From contig JAHBTL010000013.1 of NCBI GenBank assembly GCA_019638615.1, positions 80,357 to 144,356 on the forward strand: a stretch of 64,000 bases of DNA, written 5' to 3'. The stretch is from Chitinophagaceae bacterium. GTDB taxonomy: Bacteria; Bacteroidota; Bacteroidia; Chitinophagales; Chitinophagaceae. This document shows positions 16,131 to 23,832 of this stretch, piece after piece. The notes below the pieces were generated by a model, which made no database searches, was not told where the DNA came from, and was given only the letters and a program-made list of their open reading frames with translations. The position numbers and the translations under genes were made by a program. Numbering within the stretch: the stretch's first letter is position 1; each line of letters opens with the position of its first letter.

Positions 16131-16385
16131 TTAAGATTTTAGCTCCAGCAGCCATTTTATTATTTCATCTACTACCGTGGTGTTAAGGCTGTAATACACG
16201 AACTGCCCTTCTTTCCTGGCAGTGATCAGACCCGAGTTCTTTAAAAGCTCCAGATGATGTGATATACTGGGCCATGATATATTGAAATGCCCGGCAATGG
16301 CGCCTGCAGCCATATCCTCTTTCTCCAGCAGTTCCAGGATCTCTCTGCGGGTTGGATCATTCAGCGCTTTAAAAAGAATATTCAT
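16131..16385 (-). CDS. ArsR/SdpR family transcriptional repressor
   Basis: 84 residues from ATG 16385 (a GTG two codons upstream is possible). Winged-helix ArsR fold: LFKALNDPTRREILELLEK, then recognition helix region NISWPSISHHLELLKNSGLI and wing KEGQFVYYSLN. No cysteine pair for metal sensing is present, which argues for the SdpR branch over a metal sensor. It is first in an sdpR-sdpI-acpH run. A near-perfect 16-bp palindrome lies 20 nt upstream and is a good candidate for its own operator. Confidence 0.88.
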   Translation of the reverse strand: MNILFKALNDPTRREILELLEKEDMAAGAIAGHFNISWPSISHHLELLKNSGLITARKEGQFVYYSLNTTVVDEIIKWLLELKS

Positions 16386-16405
16386 GATCACAAATTATTA
16401 AATAT

Positions 16406-16421
16406 TTAGACAATTATCTAA
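16406..16421. promoter_or_regulatory. Palindromic candidate operator of the SdpR-like regulator
   Basis: TTAGACAATTATCTAA is a 16-bp inverted repeat with one mismatched pair. It lies in the short AT-rich region upstream of the regulator ATG, where an autorepressor would block its own promoter. Confidence 0.45.
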
Positions 16422-16498
16422 TTATTATTTTACTCCGTCAAAGTTTCGTCAAATTCGCAGATTATCATGTGTTTAACACCTGGTACGGAATGATGGAT

Positions 16499-16506
16499 TA
16501 TTTTTG
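16499..16506 (+). promoter_or_regulatory. Candidate -7 promoter box of the cupin gene
   Basis: TATTTTTG matches TAnnTTTG and lies 21 nt before the preferred ATG at 16528. There is no -33 TTG at the expected distance. Confidence 0.35.
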
Positions 16507-16527
16507 CGTTTCTAAATTGTGATCGTC

Positions 16528-17415
16528 ATGTTGTTACAGGCTGTGGATACCGTTGAAAACATTGAACCAGAGTTATTTAAGCAGGAATATTACAATACGG
16601 GAATGCCGCTGGTAATAAGGGGAATGGCAAAAGAATGGCCGGCGTATACCAAATGGAATTGGGATTATTTTAAAGAAATAGTAGGAGATAAAAAAGTAGG
16701 TATTTACAACAATTCCAAAAGCGATCCCTATACCCCGGTCAATAAAGCGGACGATTACACCACTTTTGGCGAGTACATTGATATGATCAGGAAGGGCCCG
16801 GCCGGCTGGCGGATCTTCCTGTTCAATATTTTCGATCATGCACCCCAGCTTACCCATGATTTTGAATGGCCTGATCACCTGGTGAAGGGATTTGTAAAAA
16901 GGTTTCCTATGTTGTTCGTGGGTGGTGCTTCTTCCATTACGCATATGCATTTCGACATAGACATGTCGCATATTTTTCATACACAGTTTACAGGAAGGAA
17001 AAAGGTACTCCTTTTTCCCTACGAAGAACAGCATAAGTTATACCGTAAACCTTACGAGGTTTTAAGTCTTGCAGATTTTTCGCATTACCATCAGCAAAAC
17101 GGAACGCCCGACTACCAAAAATTCCCTGCTTTAAAGCTGGCAAAGGGGTATGAGGTTACACTTGAACACGGAGATACTTTGTTCATGCCGGCCGGCTACT
17201 GGCATCATATGGAATACCTGGACAGCGGATTTGCGATGAGCCTCCGGGCATTGCAAACAAGCATAGGCGGAAAGCTGAAGGGCGCCTGGAATTTGATCGG
17301 CATGCGCAACATAGATACACTGATGAAAAAAACAGCTCCTAAATGGTGGTACGATTTTAAGAAAGAAAAAACCATTACGGCTGCGCAAAAGGAGCTTGAA
17401 GAAGCAGGTGCTTAA
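16528..17415 (+). CDS. Cupin-like (JmjC-type) Fe(II)/2-oxoglutarate-dependent oxygenase
   Basis: 295 residues from ATG 16528; GTG at 16519 is an alternative. The cupin_8/JmjC fold is supported by an Fe(II)-binding pair HMHFD (His141, Asp143) and a distal His in GYWHHMEYLDSGF (His226/His227), plus GDTLFMPAGYW and KKVLLFPYEEQHKLY, which follow factor-inhibiting-HIF-like proteins. Such enzymes hydroxylate protein or small-molecule targets; the substrate is unknown. N-terminal PLVIRGMAKEWPAYTKWNWDYF is also typical. Divergent from sdpR, stands alone. The metal-binding residues look complete, so it is probably active. Confidence 0.87.
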   Translation: MLLQAVDTVENIEPELFKQEYYNTGMPLVIRGMAKEWPAYTKWNWDYFKEIVGDKKVGIYNNSKSDPYTPVNKADDYTTFGEYIDMIRKGPAGWRIFLFNIFDHAPQLTHDFEWPDHLVKGFVKRFPMLFVGGASSITHMHFDIDMSHIFHTQFTGRKKVLLFPYEEQHKLYRKPYEVLSLADFSHYHQQNGTPDYQKFPALKLAKGYEVTLEHGDTLFMPAGYWHHMEYLDSGFAMSLRALQTSIGGKLKGAWNLIGMRNIDTLMKKTAPKWWYDFKKEKTITAAQKELEEAGA

Positions 17416-17469
17416 CAGCAACCGCATTTTCATAAGAAAACATATTCATTTTTCTTTTGAAATATAAAA

Positions 17470-17733
17470 TCAAGATATTATTTTAGCAGCCAGATATGGC
17501 ACCTCTATTCTAATCGGGTGTTTAAGAATATCCAATCTTCCTGCAATTTTTATCCAATTGCCCGCGTGTAAAAATCTTGGCGAGAAGTATTTTTTAGCGT
17601 AAACCTTATTTACGAAAGGACATTTAATTACTGAAATATTCGGGAGGATCAACTGATCCCTGACAAATATTTTTAAACTTTCTTTTTGTGGTTTCAGAGG
17701 TAAGCACAGGCCGGTGATTTCTATCGCCGGCAT
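17470..17733 (-). CDS. Possible small orphan protein
   Basis: 87-codon ATG frame with no shadowing gene on either strand. I recognise no family. The C-terminal half (HAGNWIKIAGRLDILKHP then RIEVPYLAAKI) has a look of an OB-fold strand pattern, but this is weak. It is separated from the upstream lipoprotein gene by a strong terminator, so it would need its own promoter, and I see no TAnnTTTG box. An A-rich stretch (GTAACAAAAA) stands before the ATG. It could be a real small gene, a remnant, or chance. Confidence 0.35.
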   Translation of the reverse strand: MPAIEITGLCLPLKPQKESLKIFVRDQLILPNISVIKCPFVNKVYAKKYFSPRFLHAGNWIKIAGRLDILKHPIRIEVPYLAAKIIS

Positions 17734-17791
17734 TTTTTGTTACTTTATTGTTGTCGGTGAAGCTGGAACGCTCAACACCCACCCTATAAAA

Positions 17792-17823
17792 AATTTAGGC
17801 TAACCAAATGGTTAGCCTAAATT
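17792..17823 (-). terminator. Rho-independent terminator after the SusC-SusD-lipoprotein operon
   Basis: Perfect 15-bp arms (AATTTAGGCTAACCA at 17792-17806 and its complement at 17809-17823) around a 2-nt loop. On the minus strand the stem is followed by TTTTTTA, the classic form. It sits 20 bp beyond the lipoprotein stop. Confidence 0.88.
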
Positions 17824-17843
17824 GCAATCCAATTGATCTCTTA

Positions 17844-18716
17844 TCATTTTTTCTTCATGGTAAATTTATAACTTCCAAAGTCTCCCTGGTCAACAGAATA
17901 CGCTATTATAAGTGTAAATGATTCTGCACAAGGTAATACCTGGTTTTCCGCACTTGAGGTGGTCTCTGCGTGAGGATTTGTATAAGCCGGCTCCCATGAA
18001 AAATTATCACCGATCTTTTGTTTAACAATTTTGATTCGGTTCGTTCCCGGATCTACTTCAACAATGATAGGCAGCGGGTTGGTAGGCGATGGATATACAT
18101 ACGAGAAATGAGTATCGTCTATTTTTGTGAGTGTAAGAACATCACCGGGCGCAGTGTCGAGGAACTCATCCACAACTACTTCAAAATCTCCTTCATAAAG
18201 GGAAGGTACGTATGCACAAGGCCTTGCAAAATCCACCGTTAATGTAACACCGCCTGCCTCGTTTTGCACACCGGGACCATAGCCTGCTCCTACCGGAGGA
18301 AAAGCCTGGAATACAGAACCATTTTGAGTGGTAATATCAACCCCTACAGTAAAAACATCTCCGTCTTCAATTTCTCCATAGAGGTCAATCAGTTCTTGCC
18401 CTGTGATTGACACCGTAGTTGGAAAACTGGTGATGCCGGCCTGTATAACCTCTACTGTAGATTTGTCCTTGTTCTTTATAACGACCAGGTCAAATTTCTG
18501 TGGAGGGATATCGTCTTTAAAAAAGAGATCCACATCTATTTGTGCGCTAAAGCCGGCGGGATCGGTAGGACTGATCTGGGCGTCAGATCCGTCCTTTACT
18601 GTTAAAGATGGTACAGGAACCCGCTCCAGTTCCGGGATTTTTGGGTTATCGTTCTTTCTGCATGCAGCGAAAAACAACACTGCAAATAATATATTTAAGA
18701 AGGCTATTCTTTTCAT
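17844..18716 (-). CDS. Surface lipoprotein of unknown function in a SusC/D operon
   Basis: 290 residues. Lipoprotein signal FLNILFAVLFFAACRKND (lipid on Cys19). The rest is beta-rich, with repeated FxV/VxV strands and two conserved-looking cysteines (RPCAYVPSLYEGDF and LPCAESFTL). No family recognised. It is the third gene of a SusC-SusD-lipoprotein operon (19 bp after SusD) and ends before a strong terminator, so it probably binds the same ligand at the cell surface as the SusD partner. No hydrolase motif is seen. Confidence 0.8.
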   Translation of the reverse strand: MKRIAFLNILFAVLFFAACRKNDNPKIPELERVPVPSLTVKDGSDAQISPTDPAGFSAQIDVDLFFKDDIPPQKFDLVVIKNKDKSTVEVIQAGITSFPTTVSITGQELIDLYGEIEDGDVFTVGVDITTQNGSVFQAFPPVGAGYGPGVQNEAGGVTLTVDFARPCAYVPSLYEGDFEVVVDEFLDTAPGDVLTLTKIDDTHFSYVYPSPTNPLPIIVEVDPGTNRIKIVKQKIGDNFSWEPAYTNPHAETTSSAENQVLPCAESFTLIIAYSVDQGDFGSYKFTMKKK

Positions 18717-18735
18717 AAAATGATTTTATTAGTTA

Positions 18736-20427
18736 CTAAGGCATCCAGAATACTTTATAAGTTGCTGCTGTTTTTTGGCTGGGTGCGTTCGGGTTGGCTT
18801 CCAGCTCTGTTTGAGGCCAAAGCAATGACAACGGGAATACCCTGCTCAACGTTACAGGAACGGCTGGTTGAGCTCCCGGATTACCAACCGGGTCTCCGTT
18901 AATAGGAGGCTGCACAAAACCACCCGGCGCCATTGTTGTATTATTGGGATCAAACAAAATAGGGAAGCCCGTTCTTCTATAATCTGTATATTGATCAACA
19001 TGACTACCAACACTGGAAAGCCATTTTTGGGTCATGATGATTTCTAACTGTTTGGCGGGCTTTGCATCATATTCGGCGAGCGCCTTTGTAATATAGGTTT
19101 GTACACTTGCAGCACCTTCCAGTTTAGGAACCGTTTGGCTGGGCTTTACATGTTCTGTTACCACCCAATCCACCTGTGCAAAAGACTCTTCTATAGCCTC
19201 CTTTAATTTAGCTTTCGCGTCTCCGTCAATTATTTCTGCTTTTATTAATTCTGCTTCGAGGTACAACCTGTCGGCATAAGTAATTAACCGGTAAGGTGCC
19301 GCCCCCGTGCCGCTGGCTGTTGAACCAACCTGTGGCACACCATCATCATACCTGCCACCTACGGGATAGATACCGAAAAGGCTGATAGACGTTTGCTGGT
19401 TCCGATCTCTGTCAGGGCCTCCTGAACCAAAATAAATAGATACAAATGCACTATCCCTGTATTCTGTTTGCCCTGCAGGCGTTTCCGTTTTTCCTAATTG
19501 ATTAAAAATATAATAGGGAAGCCTGGGATCGGGGTTACTGGTAAGAATATTCAAATTATATCCTTTCAGGATTTCGTAAAACCAGGGGCTAACGTGGTTG
19601 GCCCTTTGGCTGGCTATATAGTCGCCAAATGCAGGATTTCTATCGTCAGTAGACCCTACGGGACCGTAAGGAATTACAAAAGATTCATCTGTTGTGCCAA
19701 TTAACTCATCGTCGTTTGCCAGAAGTGCGGTAACCTCACTGGTTACATCCTGCACCTTACGAACCTGAACATACATCTTAAGCTTTAATGTATTAGCAGC
19801 CTTTACCCATTTATCAGTATCGCCATCATATATTACATCATCAGTGCCTGGTGTGACCACATTTTCATCGCTTTTTAAATCGTCAATAGCCTCATCAAGT
19901 AGCGAAAAGAGCTGCGGATAAATAGTGGCGTCATCATCAAACTTCGGATACCTGTTTCCCTCTTTCAGTTTTATAATTTCCGAATAAGGTACATCGCCGA
20001 ATACATCTACCAATTGACTAACAATATAAGCTTTGAGCACTTTGGCTATCCCAGCATAATTCCGGTTCCCCTTTTCAGTAGCATCAATAACAATCTGCTC
20101 CAGGTTCGACAACGAATTAAGATACAGTGTAGGCCAGGCATTTTCTATAAAAAAATTACTGGCAGTTGCGCCGTATTGATCGGGTTGCTCTCTTGTTGAC
20201 ATCTGGTGCATGTACACTGCCAATACTTCGGACAATCCACCTGTTCCTGATCCCATAGACAAACCATCACCCACGCCCCTCTCGGCTGTAGGAAGCAGCT
20301 TTGAAACATCTATTGTAGTTGGATTGTTAGGATCCGTATTGATATCAAGATATTTTTTACAGGAAATAAACGAGGTAAATAAAATACCCAAAACGGAATA
20401 TTTTATAATACTTGATTTTATAGACAT
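18736..20427 (-). CDS. SusD/RagB-family outer-membrane lipoprotein (SusD-like_2 type)
   Basis: 563 residues. SusD-type proteins form the lid over a SusC channel and bind its ligand at the cell surface. Lipobox FTSFISCKKYLDINTDPNNP (Cys at about 23). The opening ISCKKYLDINTDPNNPTT and following LLPTAERG are typical of the SusD-like_2 branch, as are DVFGDVPYSE, WVKAANTLKLKMYVQVRK and the late TQKWLSS. It lies 18 bp after the SusC gene. The ligand cannot be inferred because no enzyme gene accompanies the pair. Confidence 0.93.
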   Translation of the reverse strand: MSIKSSIIKYSVLGILFTSFISCKKYLDINTDPNNPTTIDVSKLLPTAERGVGDGLSMGSGTGGLSEVLAVYMHQMSTREQPDQYGATASNFFIENAWPTLYLNSLSNLEQIVIDATEKGNRNYAGIAKVLKAYIVSQLVDVFGDVPYSEIIKLKEGNRYPKFDDDATIYPQLFSLLDEAIDDLKSDENVVTPGTDDVIYDGDTDKWVKAANTLKLKMYVQVRKVQDVTSEVTALLANDDELIGTTDESFVIPYGPVGSTDDRNPAFGDYIASQRANHVSPWFYEILKGYNLNILTSNPDPRLPYYIFNQLGKTETPAGQTEYRDSAFVSIYFGSGGPDRDRNQQTSISLFGIYPVGGRYDDGVPQVGSTASGTGAAPYRLITYADRLYLEAELIKAEIIDGDAKAKLKEAIEESFAQVDWVVTEHVKPSQTVPKLEGAASVQTYITKALAEYDAKPAKQLEIIMTQKWLSSVGSHVDQYTDYRRTGFPILFDPNNTTMAPGGFVQPPINGDPVGNPGAQPAVPVTLSRVFPLSLLWPQTELEANPNAPSQKTAATYKVFWMP

Positions 20428-20445
20428 AATAATTTGAATTTAATT

Positions 20446-23400
20446 TTAAAAAGTAACTTTCAGGTTTATCCCGAATCTTTTGGTAGTAGGTGCCGCAGAA
20501 AGTTCAATCCCCTGAGTTGATCCGGATCCCAGTGAATTTACTTCCGGATCAAAATTTGTATATTTTGGGAAGTTCGGCGCCAGATACCATAAGTTTCTAC
20601 CGGTTACTGTGATGGTTGCTGAACCAAAAGGAAGTTTATCAAGCAGACTCTTGGGAAAGTTAAACCCTATGCCTACTTCACGAATTCTATATACAGTCGC
20701 ATCGTAAACATTCCACTCTGTAGCACTGTTTATCGCGAAAGTACCTCCGCCACCATTCGAAAAGTAAAGATCGTTGGTAGTCATGCGGGTCTGATTCGGA
20801 ACTGTTTTTCCTCCAACCAGTATTGCCTTTTCAGTTTCAGGATCCCCGTAAATACCAGGTATTACCCAACCTGTTTCACGATCTTCTGTATCTTTAGTTA
20901 CACCTCTGCCCAACAACGAGCTGGTTGTTACGGAATAGATGGCGCCACCTTTTGTCATATCAAATAACACGCTTGCAAAAAATCCTTTGTAAGTAAACGT
21001 ATTGGTTATACCTAATTTAAAATCAGGGTTGGGGTTGCCCAGGTATCCCAGTTCTTTAGACGTAATAGGGTTCCCGGATGTAGGATCAATGAGCAATTGC
21101 CCGGTAGCGCTATCCCTTGCAGATACATCTCCTCTTAAATAACCAAATGGCATTCCAGGCTCCAGGTAAGGATTAATGCTTGAGCTGCCACTCAACACTC
21201 CGCGTAAAAGAAGCCTTTCAACTCCTTCTGTCAGCTCAGTTACCATGTTTTTGTTTTTGGTAAACGCTCCATATACATTCCAGCTAAACTCTCTGGATTT
21301 TAATGGTGTTACCGACAATCCTATTTCTAACCCTTCATTGGTAATCTTTCCAAAATTGGTATAATACTCATCATATCCGGATGTTACCGGAACGATAATA
21401 GGTGCTATTAAGTTGGTCGAAAACCTGTTATAGTAAGTGAAATCCACTTCTATCCTTCTTTTAAAGAAGCTCAAATTTGTTCCTATTTCATATTCGTTGG
21501 TGAACTCGGGCTTCAAATTCGGATCAGGACTTGTACTAGATCTTGAAGCAGTAGGCTGACCCAGAAAATTAGATCCCAGGACAAATACGTCGCTCAGGTA
21601 ATATGGATCCGCATCACGGCCTACCTTCGACCAGCTTGCTCTTATTTTACCATAGTCGAAGAAGCTGTTGCTTAGCTTAAACGCATCTGAAAAAACGAAT
21701 GACCCCGATACTGAAGGATAAAAATAACTTCTGCTTTCAATAGGCAGGGTAGAAGACCAGTCGTTACGCCCTGTAACTTCTATGAAAGCAAAATTTTTAT
21801 ACCCAAATTCAGCTCTGCCATATACCCCTATCAACCGTTGTCTACTGTAATAATCACCAAAGTTATACGTGTTGGTTAAGCTCTGGTCTATCCCAAATAT
21901 TTGTTGCGATGTATTATCTAATGTATAGATGCCACGGGTAATAAACCTTTTACCGGTAGATGCATTACGGGTATAGGTTCGTTGGTTGGTATTTTGTCCC
22001 AATATCACATTGATACTGAAATCATCATTGATTTTCGGGTTTATTGTAAAAAACAAGTTAGACTCAATTTCCTGCCTTCTGCTGTTATCTAATATCAATC
22101 TTCCCAAACCCTCAGCAGATGCAGTGGTCGAACTTATCTCAGTGACCTCCCTCCGGTTTACAGTACTAACATTGGTACCAATGCGGTAGTCTACCTTCAG
22201 CCAAGAATTAAAACTATAGTCTGCATGCAGACCGGCGATATAGCGTTCATCTGCTGTTAGTGATTTATTATATTTTGCAGACCACTTAGGATTATCAAAT
22301 TGACCAGCGATAAAGGTCAGATTATTTCCTTGTTCATCCTCAAAAGGTAGATCTAAATTCCAGCTACGTCCAAGGAACAATGTCCTGGCAAACTGGGAAC
22401 CAAAGTCTACCTGGTTTTCACCGAAAATACCGCCAGATTGATTTGACCTGGTATAGCTAAAGTTGCCACTAATATTAATACCCATATCCAGCCGCGTAGT
22501 GCCTCCAAGGCTAATATTAGTTCTCTTATAGTCAGCGTTAGTAACATAGCCCTTTTGATTCAATTGTGAAGCGGTTATGGCAAGGGAGCTCTTTTCATTC
22601 CCGCCATTTACACTTATTGAGTTTTCAATTACATTTCCGGTTCTAAATAAACTTTTTACATTATCTGGATAGGCGCGATAAGCAACTTTTGGACCTATGA
22701 GCGAAGCATAGGGAGCCCATGTTGCAACTGAATCAATAGTCCCAAATTTAGCACCCCAGGATCCATTGGACCCACCCCCGGCATTTAATTGGCTGCCAGT
22801 ACCATAACTATTCTGATATTCAGGCAAATTGGCAACATTTTCAACAGAATAGGATGTAGAGTATGTTACCTCAAGTCCTTTCTTACTTCTGCTGGCATTA
22901 CCTGATTTTGTAGTGATAATGATCGCACCGTTAGAAGCGCGTGATCCATAAAGTGCCGCGGCAGACGATCCTTTTAAGACGTTCATGCTTGCTATATCAT
23001 TGGGATCGAGGTTGGCGATACCACTTGAATACGCGCCGCCACCATTTACCTGGTTAGAAGAGGTCAATGAATTGTTGCTGTACGGAACCCCATCTACTAT
23101 TATTAATGGCTCGTTTTGTCCAAAGAAAGAAGTGTTACCTCTGATCTGGATACGAGTGGCTGCGCCAGGTGTACCTTGAGAAGACCTGATATCCACACCG
23201 GGCACTTTGCCCTGTAAGCTTTTCAACACGTCAGGCTCTGACTTCTGCAAAATAGAATTAGGGTCTACTTTGCTAACTGAGTATCCCAATGCCTTTTCAG
23301 TTCTCTTAATACCTAGGGCTGTTACAACCACCTCCTGCAAGCTGGCTGTGGTTTTCAAAGCCACATTTATTTCAGTTTGGCTACCAACCGAAACTTCCTG

Positions 23401-23634
23401 GTTTTCGAAGCCAGCCGCACTTATGATCAATGAAGCTTTGGAATCAACTGAAATGGAAAATTTGCCATCCTGGTCGGCAGCAACCCCGGTGGAACTGCCT
23501 TTGATTTTTACCGATGCAAAGGGAATAGGCTCTCCCTTTTCATCCATAACCAGACCGGTTACGAGTTTTGTTTGGGCAACTGCCAATACCGAATAGAGTA
23601 TCAGCACTGCCAGCAGTGATACAGTTTTTCTCAT
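20446..23634 (-). CDS. SusC/RagA-family TonB-linked outer-membrane protein
   Basis: 1062 residues. Signal peptide (SLLAVLILYSVLAVAQ), a carboxypeptidase-regulatory-like domain (about 25-100; VTGLVMDEKGEPIPFASV), the region LQEVVVTALGIKRTEKALGY, a plug domain (about 115-225; VPGVDIRSSQGTPGAATRIQ and ASNGAIIITTKSG), then the beta-barrel ending in Phe (RFGINLKVTF), the usual barrel terminus. It imports a ligand with energy from TonB. First gene of a three-gene operon with SusD and a lipoprotein. No SusR, sigma/anti-sigma pair or CAZyme accompanies it. Confidence 0.95.
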   Translation of the reverse strand: MRKTVSLLAVLILYSVLAVAQTKLVTGLVMDEKGEPIPFASVKIKGSSTGVAADQDGKFSISVDSKASLIISAAGFENQEVSVGSQTEINVALKTTASLQEVVVTALGIKRTEKALGYSVSKVDPNSILQKSEPDVLKSLQGKVPGVDIRSSQGTPGAATRIQIRGNTSFFGQNEPLIIVDGVPYSNNSLTSSNQVNGGGAYSSGIANLDPNDIASMNVLKGSSAAALYGSRASNGAIIITTKSGNASRSKKGLEVTYSTSYSVENVANLPEYQNSYGTGSQLNAGGGSNGSWGAKFGTIDSVATWAPYASLIGPKVAYRAYPDNVKSLFRTGNVIENSISVNGGNEKSSLAITASQLNQKGYVTNADYKRTNISLGGTTRLDMGINISGNFSYTRSNQSGGIFGENQVDFGSQFARTLFLGRSWNLDLPFEDEQGNNLTFIAGQFDNPKWSAKYNKSLTADERYIAGLHADYSFNSWLKVDYRIGTNVSTVNRREVTEISSTTASAEGLGRLILDNSRRQEIESNLFFTINPKINDDFSINVILGQNTNQRTYTRNASTGKRFITRGIYTLDNTSQQIFGIDQSLTNTYNFGDYYSRQRLIGVYGRAEFGYKNFAFIEVTGRNDWSSTLPIESRSYFYPSVSGSFVFSDAFKLSNSFFDYGKIRASWSKVGRDADPYYLSDVFVLGSNFLGQPTASRSSTSPDPNLKPEFTNEYEIGTNLSFFKRRIEVDFTYYNRFSTNLIAPIIVPVTSGYDEYYTNFGKITNEGLEIGLSVTPLKSREFSWNVYGAFTKNKNMVTELTEGVERLLLRGVLSGSSSINPYLEPGMPFGYLRGDVSARDSATGQLLIDPTSGNPITSKELGYLGNPNPDFKLGITNTFTYKGFFASVLFDMTKGGAIYSVTTSSLLGRGVTKDTEDRETGWVIPGIYGDPETEKAILVGGKTVPNQTRMTTNDLYFSNGGGGTFAINSATEWNVYDATVYRIREVGIGFNFPKSLLDKLPFGSATITVTGRNLWYLAPNFPKYTNFDPEVNSLGSGSTQGIELSAAPTTKRFGINLKVTF

Positions 23635-23657
23635 GTTTTAATGTTTAAATGAAGCGC

Positions 23658-23665
23658 CAAATATA
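23658..23665 (-). promoter_or_regulatory. Candidate -7 promoter box of the SusC operon
   Basis: TATATTTG on the minus strand, exact TAnnTTTG, ending 23 nt before the SusC ATG. No TTG at the standard -33 distance, which could mean dependence on an activator. Confidence 0.45.
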
Positions 23666-23832
23666 CAGAGAATTACCAAATCTGAATTATTTGTTAATTT
23701 CTCCGATTTTAACACACAAGTTAAAAGACAAGGCTCCAGCTTATTTTGCTGCGTTAACTTCTGAAAATGGGGGTAATTGATCGATTTTTTGGTCAATTAA
23801 AAATAAACATAATACAATATGGGCTGATCAGC

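Noticed and set aside
16131-16385. ArsR regulator as a metal sensor
   Set aside because: No Cys or His metal site is visible, and the next gene is SdpI-like, not a metal exporter.
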